A stretch of DNA of 64,000 nucleotides from Paenibacillus harenae (GTDB lineage: Bacteria > Bacillota > Bacilli > Paenibacillales > Paenibacillaceae). Position 1 is the first letter of the stretch. Every line of letters starts with the position of its first letter. Below the pieces are notes generated by a model. It was not told the DNA's origin, ran no database searches, and saw only the letters and a program-made list of their open reading frames with translations. The stretch lies in NCBI RefSeq assembly GCF_030812415.1, contig NZ_JAUSST010000007.1, forward strand, positions 248,001 to 312,000, given 5' to 3'. The position numbers and the translations under genes are program-made. This document shows, piece by piece, positions 52,477 through 62,007 of the stretch.

Positions 52477-53304
52477 TTACCCTTTTATCGCTCCGGCTGT
52501 CAGACCGCCTACCAGCTGTTTCAGACCAAGTATAAGCAGAAGAAGCGATGGCAGCAGGACAAGCGAGACTCCCGCCAAAACGAGATTCCATGAGGTCATT
52601 TCTTCGAATTGAAGCATGCTAATGCCGATCTGCACGGTTCGCATCTTATCGCTGCTCGTCACAAGGAGCGGCCAGAGATACATATTCCATGCGTTCAGGA
52701 ACGCATAAACCGCCAGAGAAGCAAGTGCAGGACGGGACAACGGCAGTACGATTCGCAGAAAATGTCTTACATGGCCGCAGCCGTCGATTTTCGCCGCTTC
52801 GAACAATTCCCGCGGAAGCTGCATGAAAAATTGGCGAAGCAGAAAAATTCCGAAAGCGGATGCGAGGAACGGAACCGTTAACCCCTGGTAACTATCGAGC
52901 CACTCCCACGATTTGATCGTCAGGTAATTCGGGATAATCGTGACCTCCCAAGGAATCATCATCGTAGAGAGGAAAATCGCAAACAAAAGCGCTCTGCCGC
53001 GGAAAGCGACATATACGAAGGCATAGGCAGCCATGCTTGCTATCAGGACTTGTCCGGCCATAATTGCAGCGGAGACGACAAAACTGTTCATAATAAAAGA
53101 TTGAAGCGGCACCAGATCAAGCACCGTACGGAAAGTCCCTAAGTAAAAGCCCGAAGGAAACAGTTTTGGCGGATAGACCGATGATTCTTCCGACGTCATC
53201 AGCGATGCAAGAAAGGTGTACGCAAGCGGGTAAAGGACAATGGTTGCCGCAATGATAAGAACGAAATAGATGAGCGATGCGCGCAGCAATCGGTTAGCTG
53301 TCAT
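52477..53304 (-). CDS. UgpE/MalG-type ABC importer permease
   Basis: A 275-residue permease with six membrane segments and docking loop FEAAKIDGCGHVRHFLRIVL. The ATG at 53304 overlaps the stop of the upstream permease (ATGA), fixing the start. Works with the permease at 53301-54218 and the UgpB-like receptor. No ATPase gene is present. Confidence 0.9.
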   Translation of the reverse strand: MTANRLLRASLIYFVLIIAATIVLYPLAYTFLASLMTSEESSVYPPKLFPSGFYLGTFRTVLDLVPLQSFIMNSFVVSAAIMAGQVLIASMAAYAFVYVAFRGRALLFAIFLSTMMIPWEVTIIPNYLTIKSWEWLDSYQGLTVPFLASAFGIFLLRQFFMQLPRELFEAAKIDGCGHVRHFLRIVLPLSRPALASLAVYAFLNAWNMYLWPLLVTSSDKMRTVQIGISMLQFEEMTSWNLVLAGVSLVLLPSLLLLILGLKQLVGGLTAGAIKG

Positions 53305-54218
53305 TGATAATGCACCTTCTTTTCGATAAATCGAAATTGGATCCATGTAAGAAGCAGAATCATGGCGAACAACACGAGCGCCAGCGCGCTGCCTGTTCCA
53401 AATTGATAATTGACGAAGGCTTCCTTGTAAATCGAATAAACGAATACCTCGGTCGAGCCGGCCGGTCCGCCTTTGGTCAAAATATGAATTTGCCCGAAGG
53501 ATTGAAAGGCGTTCATCACGGATACGACGGTTAGGAAAAAAACGGTCGGCGAAAGCAGCGGCAGCAAAATTCGAAAAAAAGTCCGGAAAGGGCCGGAACC
53601 GTCTATGCGCGCACTATCCCGAATGTCATCTCCGATTCCTTGCAAGCCGCTTAGCAGCAAGATGTAATTAAACCCGGAATTCATCCAAGCCGTCATAATG
53701 GAGATAGAGATTAGCGCCCAGGTCGGATCGATCAGCCATTGAACAGGAGCAGCTCCCAGCTTCGAGAGAAAGTAATTGAACATGCCCGTTGTCGGATGAT
53801 AAAGCATCATCCAAATGACGGACGACGTGCTTACCGACAGCGCGACAGGTAAGGAGAAAATAAAACGGAATATGCTCATCCCTTTCAGCTTCGTATGAGT
53901 CAAAGCGGCCAACAGAAGTCCGGCGACGATACCTGCGGGAACCGTGAGCAACGTAAACTTCATCGTAACGCTAAGGCTATTCCAGAAGACGGGCGAAGCA
54001 AATAACTGGGTGAAATTATCGAGACCGACGAAAGAGGCTACATTCCCTCGCGGATCCGTTAGGTGAAAACTCAAGTAGATCGACTGAATAAGCGGATAAA
54101 ACAAAAATACAGAAAACAAGATTAATGAAGGTGCGAGAAATGCATAGCCTGCGGCATTTTCCTTCAAGATCGATAAACGTTTCGTATGCTTGCGAACGAT
54201 GGATTTTTGGGTACCCAT
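53301..54218 (-). CDS. UgpA/MalF-type ABC importer permease
   Basis: About 305 residues with six membrane segments and docking loop DSARIDGSGPFRTFFRILLP. The ATG at 54218 lies nine bases after GAGAGGTG; a longer form from 54251 has a weaker site. First gene of the operon. Substrate could be glycerol-3-phosphate or a plant sugar, which cannot be decided here. Confidence 0.88.
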   Translation of the reverse strand: MGTQKSIVRKHTKRLSILKENAAGYAFLAPSLILFSVFLFYPLIQSIYLSFHLTDPRGNVASFVGLDNFTQLFASPVFWNSLSVTMKFTLLTVPAGIVAGLLLAALTHTKLKGMSIFRFIFSLPVALSVSTSSVIWMMLYHPTTGMFNYFLSKLGAAPVQWLIDPTWALISISIMTAWMNSGFNYILLLSGLQGIGDDIRDSARIDGSGPFRTFFRILLPLLSPTVFFLTVVSVMNAFQSFGQIHILTKGGPAGSTEVFVYSIYKEAFVNYQFGTGSALALVLFAMILLLTWIQFRFIEKKVHYQ

Positions 54219-54429
54219 GCTGCCGTACACCTCTCGATGCGTCGTGTTCATTCAACCACCAACCCTCTTCCTAACATAGTTGAACTATACGGGTTCTTTG
54301 TACGGCGAATGTAATAGAATAGATAAGAAATTGTAAGGGCCGCGAATGGCTATACAAAAAAAACATGAAATCGTCGAACGATCCCATGTCTTTATATGAA
54401 AATTTATGAGTCTCCTCATCCTATCGTTC

Positions 54430-54765
54430 AGAACGGAGTCGGTAACGGACATAACCAAAACAAACGCCGGCGGCTTTTACATGTTCGGTGACCTTGTAAC
54501 AGGCACCTATCGGGTAAAAGCTACCGTTCAAGTCCAAGAGTGAGCGCACATGAAGAAAATCCACGATTTTTTAATGAAAGAGAGTCCGCCCTTCGAATTG
54601 GCGCCGCAAGAACATGCAGTCGTCAACCTATCGCTAGACAAAGAATCGATCCCTCCTCCCCTCTCGTCTCCCGGGCCCAAACGAAGAATAATGCCGAATC
54701 AAAAAAAAATGCTTCGGCCGCGGTTTGGCTCCTGTCACTATCATTTTCTTTCTGACTCAACATAA
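54430..54765 (+). pseudogene. CarboxypepD-regulatory / Cna-B-like surface domain remnant
   Basis: One frame reads TDITKTNAGGFYMFGDLVTG then TYRVKATVQVQE and a TGA at 54541-54543, then continues in frame with SPPFELAPQEHAVVNLSLDK. These are the turn (NAGGFYMFGDL.TGTYRV) and last strands (FELAPQEHAVVNLSL) of a carboxypeptidase-regulatory-like beta-sandwich, with an in-frame stop between them. The rest of the protein is absent upstream; downstream the text becomes low-complexity and unrelated. Confidence 0.6.
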
Positions 54766-54783
54766 AAAAACGAAATCCGTCAA

Positions 54784-54910
54784 CTACCGGTTCCAAGCCA
54801 ATTTATCACAGCGGTCCCGCCGAACCTGTAAACCTAGAAATCTGTTTATTAGCCATACGAAATGGCTTAACCGGATTAAGCAGAACTGTCAAAGAGACAA
54901 AGGAGCTGTT
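54784..54910 (-). pseudogene. Possible carbohydrate-binding module remnant
   Basis: Leftward text VSLTVLLNPVKPFRMANKQI then FTGSAGPL and, one base out of frame, DKLAWNR with a stop resembles the end of a CBM35/CBM6-like module (TVxLNxGxNxIR ... GPxxDKLxW). The match is short and needs two frames, so this is tentative. The rest of 54911-55025 shows nothing. Confidence 0.3.
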
Positions 54911-55025
54911 CGAACCACCGGTTCAATTACGATTAAAATTCGGTCGCGCACGGTCCTTAAACAACGATTTCGTTGGACCTTCTAGAAACAAGCTCATAAG
55001 CTTCAGGAAACAGCCCCTTCCCTAT

Positions 55026-55970
55026 TTATGAAGCCACGTCTCTGCGCGTGAACACGAGCCAAGAAACCAAATTGAAAATAATAAAGTAGACGGCCAGCAC
55101 GGTGATGGAAAATTCGAGGGTCATTCCCTCCTGGTAAGGCTGGCCGCTTAAATACTGCGACAGATCTATATTGGCGAACAGCACGTACTTGCTCCATTCG
55201 TACGACTGAATGAGCTCCACGATGATCGTGCCCGCAAACAATGAAAAAATGGAAAACCCGATCGCCATCACGCTGCTGCGAAATGCGGAAGAAATCATGA
55301 AAGCCATCGTGACGAAAATAATCGTAGACACTCCGTTAAGCAAATACGTTTGCCATAGGTTGGCGGCCATATTCCTCTCAATGACCTGACCGTCGCCGTT
55401 GACGCTTACTAACGGCAAATTCACGTGCTCGAACTGGTAAAGCAAACCGTTCACTAAGACGGATACGATAAAAAGGATAACGAGCAGGAAAATGCCGAAC
55501 AACAACATCGAAATATATTTAGACAAAAGAATCTTGAGCCGGCTCGCCGGCCGGATAAGCAGCAGCTTAATCGTGCCGGTCGTAAATTCTCCGGCTAAAC
55601 TATCTCCCGCTACGATGACGGTGAATAGCGTAATTAGGATGACCAGCTGCGCCGAACCGTTAATGCCATCCCACATCGTACCGGATTCCGGCCGAATACG
55701 ATGCTCCAAGCGGTAATCGTTAATCGCGATAAGTTCCTGAATGTACGCCTTGTCTTCCGCGTCCAATTCCGGGTCGTTCAGCCTCGTTTCATATTCCAGC
55801 TTCTCTTTGGTGATTTGTTCCTCCCATGCGCCTTCCGGTGCGTTCTTGTCGTCATAATACCACTCCACGATGCTGCCGAAGAGAACAGCCGTAACCAACA
55901 GTCCTACCATAATCCAAGTACGCCAACGACGGTATAGTTTCATGTTTTCGTTAAGAATCAGATTAACCAA
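55026..55970 (-). CDS. ABC-2 type export permease (BcrB-like)
   Basis: A 314-residue permease with about six membrane segments and a long extracytoplasmic loop after TM1. Starts at a TTG with GGAGG eight bases upstream, overlapping the end of the ATPase gene by eight bases. The segment VAGDSLAGEFTTGTIKLLLI is shared with the remnant at 33989. Likely exports a peptide antibiotic or similar. Confidence 0.88.
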   Translation of the reverse strand: MVNLILNENMKLYRRWRTWIMVGLLVTAVLFGSIVEWYYDDKNAPEGAWEEQITKEKLEYETRLNDPELDAEDKAYIQELIAINDYRLEHRIRPESGTMWDGINGSAQLVILITLFTVIVAGDSLAGEFTTGTIKLLLIRPASRLKILLSKYISMLLFGIFLLVILFIVSVLVNGLLYQFEHVNLPLVSVNGDGQVIERNMAANLWQTYLLNGVSTIIFVTMAFMISSAFRSSVMAIGFSIFSLFAGTIIVELIQSYEWSKYVLFANIDLSQYLSGQPYQEGMTLEFSITVLAVYFIIFNLVSWLVFTRRDVAS

Positions 55971-56892
55971 TCTGCTCGCCTCCCGTCATTTCGAGGAACC
56001 GGTCCTCAAGCGATTGATTCCGCGCGCGGACTCCGTAAACTTGCGTATTCGACCGGACCAGATGAGCCACGATCTCCGGTATGCGGTCCCGCTCGGTTAT
56101 AACCTCCAGCCCTTCCGGTGCGGCTTTCGCATCCTCGACTCCCTCGATTCCCAATATTGCCGCAAGAGCCTGTTCGGCGGGCAAGGCTTCGATCAAGAAA
56201 GTTTGGGCTCCGTTGTTCGAACCGATGAAATCTTGAATGAGCTTCAAGTCGATCAACTTGCCTTTGTTAAGAACCGCTACCCGGTCGCACATCAGCTCCA
56301 TTTCGGATAACAAATGGCTTGAGACAATTACGGTGATCCCTTCCGTCCTGGTCAAATAGCGCAAATAATCGCGCAGCTCGCGTATGCCAGCCGGGTCTAG
56401 GCCGTTCGTCGGCTCATCGAGAATAAGCAGCGACGGATTATGAAGCAGCGCCTGGGCCACGCCGAGACGCTGACGCATGCCTAAGGAGTACTTTTTCACT
56501 TTGTCGTGAATCCGGTTTTCCAGCTTCACCAACGAGACCACCTCGTTGATCCTTTCCTTCGTAATACCCGGTATCATGCGCGCGTAATGAATCAAGTTAT
56601 GATACCCGCTCAAAAACTTGTACATTTCAGGATTTTCCACGATAGCGCCGACATGACGGATCGCTTGCTCGAATTCGTTTTTTACATTTTTTCCTTTAAT
56701 GCTGATTTCGCCCTTAGTGATCGACATCAGTCCGACCATCATGCGGATCGTCGTCGTCTTGCCTGCTCCATTCGGACCCAAAAACCCGAAGATTTCCCCC
56801 TTCGGTACGTCGAACGAAACATTGTCGATGATCGTTGCGCGTCCGATTCTCTTGGTCACGTTGCGTAAACTTACGATCGGTTCATTGCTCAT
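55963..56892 (-). CDS. ABC exporter ATP-binding protein (BcrA-like)
   Basis: A 309-residue ATPase: Walker A GPNGAGKTT, signature YSLGMRQRLG, Walker B LLILDEPTNGLD, and a BcrA/CcmA-type C-terminal domain of about 90 residues. Paired with the overlapping permease. Homologous pairs give bacitracin or lantibiotic self-protection; that role is not proven here. Confidence 0.92.
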   Translation of the reverse strand: MSNEPIVSLRNVTKRIGRATIIDNVSFDVPKGEIFGFLGPNGAGKTTTIRMMVGLMSITKGEISIKGKNVKNEFEQAIRHVGAIVENPEMYKFLSGYHNLIHYARMIPGITKERINEVVSLVKLENRIHDKVKKYSLGMRQRLGVAQALLHNPSLLILDEPTNGLDPAGIRELRDYLRYLTRTEGITVIVSSHLLSEMELMCDRVAVLNKGKLIDLKLIQDFIGSNNGAQTFLIEALPAEQALAAILGIEGVEDAKAAPEGLEVITERDRIPEIVAHLVRSNTQVYGVRARNQSLEDRFLEMTGGEQIG

Positions 56893-56925
56893 GGACGAGC
56901 CTCCTCTTTATCCTTTTTGAAATTT

Positions 56926-57702
56926 TTACTTTACATGAATTTTGCGGCCAGCTTTAACATGTTTGAGCTGAGCCACAATAATGACGCTAATAATGACCAG
57001 AAGGAACCACGAACTGATTTTACTGAAGCTGACCAGTTGCCAGCCTTGATGCTGGTCAGGATATTTCCAAGCATTAAAAAATGTAGCTATATTCTCGGCT
57101 AACCAGATAAAAAAACCTACAATGAAAAAAGCAAGTGTCAGGGGCATTCGATAAGTAATGGTCCGAACCCGAAATAGGATCCATGTCTTCCAAAAGACAA
57201 TAAGCACAAGCGCCGTCAGCCACCAACGAAAATCGGGAATAAAATGATGCGTGAAAAAGTTCAGATAGATGGCCCCTCCCAGTAATCCAGCTGAAGTAAG
57301 CCCCGGCCAGCCGGTCATATCCATCTTCAGTCTGCGCCAAACCTGACACATAAAGCTCGCTACGCTTGCATACATAAATCCGCTATAGAGCGGTACTCCG
57401 AGCAACTTCGTAAACCCGGGCTCAGGGTATGACCATGATCCCATCCTTACCTTATATATTTCCAGCAACAACCCTATAATGTGAAATACACAGATCACTT
57501 TCATTTCATCGCGTGTCTCCAATCCGCTGCGGTACATAAGGTACTGCACTGCAAGCAGTATAAGAAGAATGGCATCATATCGGTAAATGAAGGGCACATC
57601 TATTACTCCGGAAAGGAATAATGTTCCGAATATCGCAACAGGAAATAGGCAGCTCATCACCTGATGATAGCTAAAGTGCAGCAGTTGCATGATTGGTTTC
57701 AT
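56926..57702 (-). CDS. DUF817 family membrane protein (YoaT-like)
   Basis: A 258-residue protein with seven or eight membrane segments and clear DUF817 signatures (EIYKVRMGSWSYPEPGF; GVPLYSGFMYASVASFMCQV; NFFTHHFIPDFRW). GAGGAG precedes the ATG. Located 33 bp upstream of the ABC pair on the same strand... read leftward it is the first gene, ahead of nothing on its own side, with the ABC pair following. Function unknown. Confidence 0.88.
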   Translation of the reverse strand: MKPIMQLLHFSYHQVMSCLFPVAIFGTLFLSGVIDVPFIYRYDAILLILLAVQYLMYRSGLETRDEMKVICVFHIIGLLLEIYKVRMGSWSYPEPGFTKLLGVPLYSGFMYASVASFMCQVWRRLKMDMTGWPGLTSAGLLGGAIYLNFFTHHFIPDFRWWLTALVLIVFWKTWILFRVRTITYRMPLTLAFFIVGFFIWLAENIATFFNAWKYPDQHQGWQLVSFSKISSWFLLVIISVIIVAQLKHVKAGRKIHVK

Positions 57703-57868
57703 TGGAGTTATCTCCTCGTTTCATAAATACACCTCTCTTTGTTATTCTGCAGTTGAGTTTATCACAAGGTTTATCGTTTTACAATATATTTTAGTCGTTA
57801 TAAGATATGTTATTGTTGTTTTGCATATTGCCATTTACAAGAACTCGTCATTAGGTACAGAAAACAAA

Positions 57869-57912
57869 GAATCCCCTACTTCACCGCTTAATCCGGTAAA
57901 GAAGGGGATTCG
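57869..57912. terminator. Bidirectional terminator
   Basis: GAATCCCCT(A)CTT pairs with AAG(A)AGGGGATTC and CCG/CGG at the apex. It closes the 60-residue gene read leftward. Confidence 0.8.
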
Positions 57913-57931
57913 TTGTTTATTCGAATTCAGA

Positions 57932-58114
57932 CTAATGGTTGATATCACATTTGTTTAATATGAATGAGATTTGATTTTCAAGTCGATTGATCGTTTCCTG
58001 TGATTCTTTGTCTTCTCCTTGCTGTTCGCGAAGCGATTCGAGCTCCTGCTTGAGTTGATGCAGATCATCTCCTGCATTGGCACAATCATAGTTGCTCTCG
58101 AGGTTATCGAGCAT
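57932..58114 (-). CDS. Small coiled-coil protein
   Basis: Sixty residues starting at an ATG with GGAGG seven bases upstream. Almost entirely Gln/Glu/Leu-rich helix (DLHQLKQELESLREQQGEDK; TINRLENQISFIL) with cysteines near both ends, so a dimeric coiled coil is expected. It is followed by a terminator. No family recognised. Confidence 0.65.
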   Translation of the reverse strand: MLDNLESNYDCANAGDDLHQLKQELESLREQQGEDKESQETINRLENQISFILNKCDINH

Positions 58115-58183
58115 GTTTTATCCTCCAATCGATTGCTAGGTGTACCTGACTATTATGTTGGATTTCAATTCATTTATTCATTG

Positions 58184-58213
58184 AAAAAAAACAGCCATCA
58201 ACGAAGGATGGCT
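58184..58213 (-). terminator. Terminator overlapping the stop of the TolB-like gene
   Basis: Leftward, AGCCATC and GATGGCT form a stem with a seven-base loop and a run of T; the stem begins inside the stop codon. Confidence 0.85.
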
Positions 58214-59600
58214 AATGGAACGACAGTCGCCTGCCAATTTGGCGGATATGGTTGACGTCGGCCCACAGGATAAAATAATTGTAGAACGTTTCACCGATTT
58301 GGACTGGGCGGGGATATCTCACGATGAGTGCGGCCTGTTTGTTCATCTCCGCCGGTTGGTCGGCCGACGGAAAAATAAAACAAGCTTCCCGGTTTTGTAT
58401 CGTTATCATAATAATCCGAGGAGAAGAGCCGTAAGGCATCAAGGGATGAAAGGCTTCGGAGCTGCATACATCGGCAATCCGGTCGCCCGCTGAAATCGCG
58501 GATACCTGAAAAAAACCACCAGGCCCTTCGTACCGCTCTTCGCTGACCCGGCGCCAGCTTGAGGGATACGGAAAGGACACCCGGTACACGAAGCTCGTGT
58601 AGATATTTTCCGGAACCCTTCTGACGCGAGATGACCATTGCAGGGCGGTAATCCGGCCGCCGCTAAGGACGTTCACCGTCACCTGCTTCCTGATATCGAC
58701 AATCCAGAGCTGACTAGCGCTGCCTTCACCTTCGCATCCCGATAAATACGCAATTTTGCTGCCGTCCGGCGACCAGCCGACGGGAGCGGCGAAACAGTCC
58801 GAAACCGCCAACGTCCTTTGATTCTGGCCCGTACGGCTGTCGATTTGGATAAGAGAATAATAATTCGGCTCCTTATAGGCGGTTGCGCTGTAGGCGATGC
58901 TCCGGGAGTCCGGGGACCATGCCGGAAAATAGTTTTTGGAGAGCGGTCCGCCATCCAACGTGTAGACGGTGCCGGTGGCTAGATCCACCGTCGAAATGAT
59001 GGAGATGCTGACACCGGGGAACGTATAAAGCGCGAAGGTTCCATCCGGGGAAAGCCGAACGTCATGAAGCGGTCCGTCCGTATTTTGCGTAATTTGTCGC
59101 CGGCTTGTGCCATCGGTCCGGATGCGGAAGAGCTGGGTGATGCCATTGGAATCCGGAGCCGCGAATAGAAGCTCCGTACCCGAAGGAAACCACTGGACAT
59201 CGCTGGCGCCCGGCTCCGAGATGGCATAGCTGCTATGCGAGAAAGTATCGTAGATGACGATTCGCCCGGTTTTGACATACGTGAGAAAACGGCCGTCCGG
59301 GGACCAATCCAGCAGCGTATAGGGTTCGATTTGGTCGATTCGGGCAATGGCGAGCGTGATGGTATCCAGCAGATGGACCACGTTGTCAATGCCGATGAAA
59401 GCGATTCTTCTACTGACCGGACACCAATAGGGAACGGAATATTCCGCACCAAGCCCTTGCGTGAGTCGAAAATTAAGACCGTCCTGCGGTCGGTACAGCC
59501 AAATGTCGAACGTTCCACCGCGGTCCGAAGTGTAAGCAATCCATCCTTGAACGGGGTCATGAGGAACAACTTGCACGGCCAACATCCTCTCCTGAATCAT
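58212..59600 (-). CDS. TolB-like beta-propeller (WD40-like PD40 repeats)
   Basis: A 462-residue protein with at least five PD40/TolB repeats (WSPDGRFLTYV, LSPDGTFALYT, WSPDSRSIAYS, WSPDGSKIAYL) forming a six-bladed propeller over residues 1-320, then a C-terminal domain of 140 residues of unknown fold. No signal peptide. The start is uncertain: ATG 59600, ATG 59585 or a GTG nine bases after AGGAGAGG. Probably a binding scaffold rather than an enzyme. Confidence 0.82.
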   Translation of the reverse strand: MIQERMLAVQVVPHDPVQGWIAYTSDRGGTFDIWLYRPQDGLNFRLTQGLGAEYSVPYWCPVSRRIAFIGIDNVVHLLDTITLAIARIDQIEPYTLLDWSPDGRFLTYVKTGRIVIYDTFSHSSYAISEPGASDVQWFPSGTELLFAAPDSNGITQLFRIRTDGTSRRQITQNTDGPLHDVRLSPDGTFALYTFPGVSISIISTVDLATGTVYTLDGGPLSKNYFPAWSPDSRSIAYSATAYKEPNYYSLIQIDSRTGQNQRTLAVSDCFAAPVGWSPDGSKIAYLSGCEGEGSASQLWIVDIRKQVTVNVLSGGRITALQWSSRVRRVPENIYTSFVYRVSFPYPSSWRRVSEERYEGPGGFFQVSAISAGDRIADVCSSEAFHPLMPYGSSPRIIMITIQNREACFIFPSADQPAEMNKQAALIVRYPRPVQIGETFYNYFILWADVNHIRQIGRRLSFH

Positions 59601-59703
59601 CTAATACTTCAGTTGTATTCAGGAGGAGTTGATTAGGCGACTTGCAACCTTCACAGTATAATAATTGGAAATTCGGAAAAAGTACTGGCAGGTGGTGGAT
59701 TAT

Positions 59704-60243
59704 ATGGACGCGGTTATCCGTTTTATGAATGATCTTCAAAAGGAATACGCTCGATTAGCGATTGAAAACTGGCTTACCGATGAGCTGTTTACTTGGACAT
59801 GGTGGTTTCTTTGTTCCGCTACAATCATACCTTGGTTCATATTCATTTACCTTCTGGACCGGAATCGAGCACTGTCTATTTGGTTGTTCGGGCTTATGCT
59901 GATTCTTATTACGACTTTTTTAGACGACCTTGGAAGCGAACTGAATATATGGACATACCCCATAAAGTTTATTCCCGTAAGCCTAATTGCAATGCCTTTT
60001 GACTTCTCGGTTATTCCTGTTTTTTTCATGTTAATATACCAATATTTTAAGACATGGAGAACTTTTTCTATGGCTCTTCTAGGGGGAGCCCTGCTATTTG
60101 CTTTTGTCGGGGAACCCTTTTCGGTTTGGGTTGGAGCTGTTTCGTATCATGGATGGAAATTTTACCATTCCTTTATTTTTTATATTATTTCCGGAATGGT
60201 TTCCAGAGCCTTTACGCAAAAATGGATCCAACCCGAACGGTAA
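59704..60243 (+). CDS. CBO0543-family membrane protein
   Basis: A 179-residue protein with five membrane segments (WWFLCSATIIPWFIFIYLLD, LSIWLFGLMLILITTFLDDL, and others). The ATG at 59704 has AGGTGG eight bases upstream. Such proteins occur in several copies in Bacillales genomes; their function is not known. Convergent with the truncated winged-helix gene. Confidence 0.8.
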   Translation: MDAVIRFMNDLQKEYARLAIENWLTDELFTWTWWFLCSATIIPWFIFIYLLDRNRALSIWLFGLMLILITTFLDDLGSELNIWTYPIKFIPVSLIAMPFDFSVIPVFFMLIYQYFKTWRTFSMALLGGALLFAFVGEPFSVWVGAVSYHGWKFYHSFIFYIISGMVSRAFTQKWIQPER

Positions 60244-60250
60244 ATCGATT

Positions 60251-60769
60251 TCACGTTTCGTCTAGGAACTGGATCTCGTGGTCCGTTGCTTTTATCGCCG
60301 AAAATCGAAGAAGCCTTATTCCTTCTTCCGAAAGAGATGATCGTTCCTCCCGAGATAACTTCCTGAAAGGCTCGACGACCAAGACGGCGGTTTTTCCTTG
60401 CCAGACAATTTTCCATGCGCCGCATACGAAACCATCCAAAAGCACGGTGGCTCTCATGCCGTTTCCCATCATGATCCGTCTGCGGCAGTCATCCGCGATT
60501 ACACGAGTACGGTTGGCATGGGATGCAAGCAAATTGTCGTACTCAGGCAGAAAGCGTGGCGTAGCAGGAGTGTCGGGATGCGGATGCATAGCATCCCGGG
60601 TATCGAACAATTCTCTGCCGTGCTCATCCCGATATAGGTTAGTAGACGAGGTCGAAGATTTTCTACGGTTGCTTGAAGCTTAGTCATGCCGGACCAGGTT
60701 TGCATGTCCTGAATGGTGGCAGGTCCAAACGCCATAAGGTATCCGATGATGTACGACGTATAGACTGTT
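60251..60769 (-). pseudogene. Winged-helix DNA-binding protein (HTH_42), N-truncated and frameshifted
   Basis: Leftward from the epoxide hydrolase stop, one frame reads YIIGYLMAFGPATIQDMQTW then SGMTKLQATV, and after an indel near 60640 another frame continues DEHGRELFDTRDAMHPHPDT, FLPEYDNLLASHANRTRVIA to the end. This is the C-terminal half of the AlkX/YcaQ-like family PF06224. The N-terminal half was removed by a deletion joining it to the preceding gene. Confidence 0.75.
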
Positions 60770-61942
60770 TCATCGGAACTGACGGAAGAACTTCCGCAAA
60801 TCCTCTGTAAGGATATCCGGCACTTCCATGGCTGCAAAGTGTCCGCCGCGCTCATATTCAGACCATTGAAGGATATTGGTATTGTCCCGTTCTGCGAAGC
60901 GCCTGATGGATTGAAAATCGTTAGCGAACACGGCTATGCCCGTCGGTGCATTGCTCACTACATGCTGTGCATGGGGATGGGCGTCCTCATAATACTGCCG
61001 GGCAGACGACCCCGCTGTCCGAGTCAGCCAATACATCATCACCTGGGTCAAGATTTGATCGCGAGTAAGCAGATTGCTTATTCCCATCCCCATGAGAAGC
61101 TCATTCCAGGCAAGCTGACCTGCCGGCGAGTCGGTTAAAGCATAGGATAATGTCTGTGGTCTTGTAGATTGGATTGCAGAGAAACCTGCCTTCTCGCTAA
61201 AATTGGATAGGATTTGAAGACGGCGCATCTCCTCCTCGCTAAGATCAGTCATTTCAGTCGGATCACCCGAAGGAAAAGAGAACAGTTGTAACACATGTAC
61301 GCCGACTACATGGTCGGGATCGACCATACCCAGTGCGCGTGTAATCAACGAGCCGCCGTCACCGCCATGTGCCGCATATCGCTCATATCCTAAGCGGTTC
61401 ATGAGTGTTGCCCATGCTCCGGCAATACGGCGAGAATTCCAACCGGTATCACGGGTCGGTCCCGAGAAAGTATAACCTGGCACAGACGGAATAACCACAT
61501 GAAATGCATCGGCGGCATCGGCACCGTGCTTGCGGGGATCCGTCAAAAGATCGATCATGTCGATGAACTCGGCGAATGAACTTGGCCATCCGTGAGTTAG
61601 GATGAGCGGCATCGCGTTCGGCTCTTCGGAACGGACATGAAGGAAGTGGATATTTGTTCCGTCGATCTCCGTGATGAACTGTGGATATTTATTGAATTTT
61701 TCTTCATATTCGTTCCAATTGTAGTCGTTAAGCCAATATTCGGCCATTTCCTTAACGACACTCATCGGCGTTCCATAACTCCACCCTACGCCTGGGAGCT
61801 CATCCGGCCAACGGGTACGAGCAAGCCGGTTTTGAAGGTCGTCTAGTTCTGCCTGCGGAATCTCGATACGAAAGGGATGAATATCCGTTTCCTTGCCCCC
61901 CGCGTTGTTTCTTCCTTGTACTTGTACGTTGATGTTATTCAT
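60770..61942 (-). CDS. Epoxide hydrolase (alpha/beta fold, EHN family)
   Basis: A 390-residue enzyme opening epoxides to diols. An N-terminal EHN segment (FRIEIPQAELDDLQNRLARTRW) precedes the core with oxyanion loop HGWPSS, nucleophile Asp in HGGDGG and terminal His in RGGHFAAMEVP. The ATG has GGAGG ten bases upstream. A large dyad with a T-run lies 66 bp upstream and a repeat of its half-site further up, suggesting repressor control. Confidence 0.9.
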   Translation of the reverse strand: MNNINVQVQGRNNAGGKETDIHPFRIEIPQAELDDLQNRLARTRWPDELPGVGWSYGTPMSVVKEMAEYWLNDYNWNEYEEKFNKYPQFITEIDGTNIHFLHVRSEEPNAMPLILTHGWPSSFAEFIDMIDLLTDPRKHGADAADAFHVVIPSVPGYTFSGPTRDTGWNSRRIAGAWATLMNRLGYERYAAHGGDGGSLITRALGMVDPDHVVGVHVLQLFSFPSGDPTEMTDLSEEEMRRLQILSNFSEKAGFSAIQSTRPQTLSYALTDSPAGQLAWNELLMGMGISNLLTRDQILTQVMMYWLTRTAGSSARQYYEDAHPHAQHVVSNAPTGIAVFANDFQSIRRFAERDNTNILQWSEYERGGHFAAMEVPDILTEDLRKFFRQFR

Positions 61943-62007
61943 GAATTTTGTTCCTCCTGTGTATTGGATTGGATGGATTCTTTGATCTGATCTCAGGATA
62001 CAAAAAA

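Noticed and set aside
57719..57958. 89-codon rightward frame between DUF817 and the coiled-coil gene
   Set aside because: Low-complexity frame covering a terminator, with no ribosome site.
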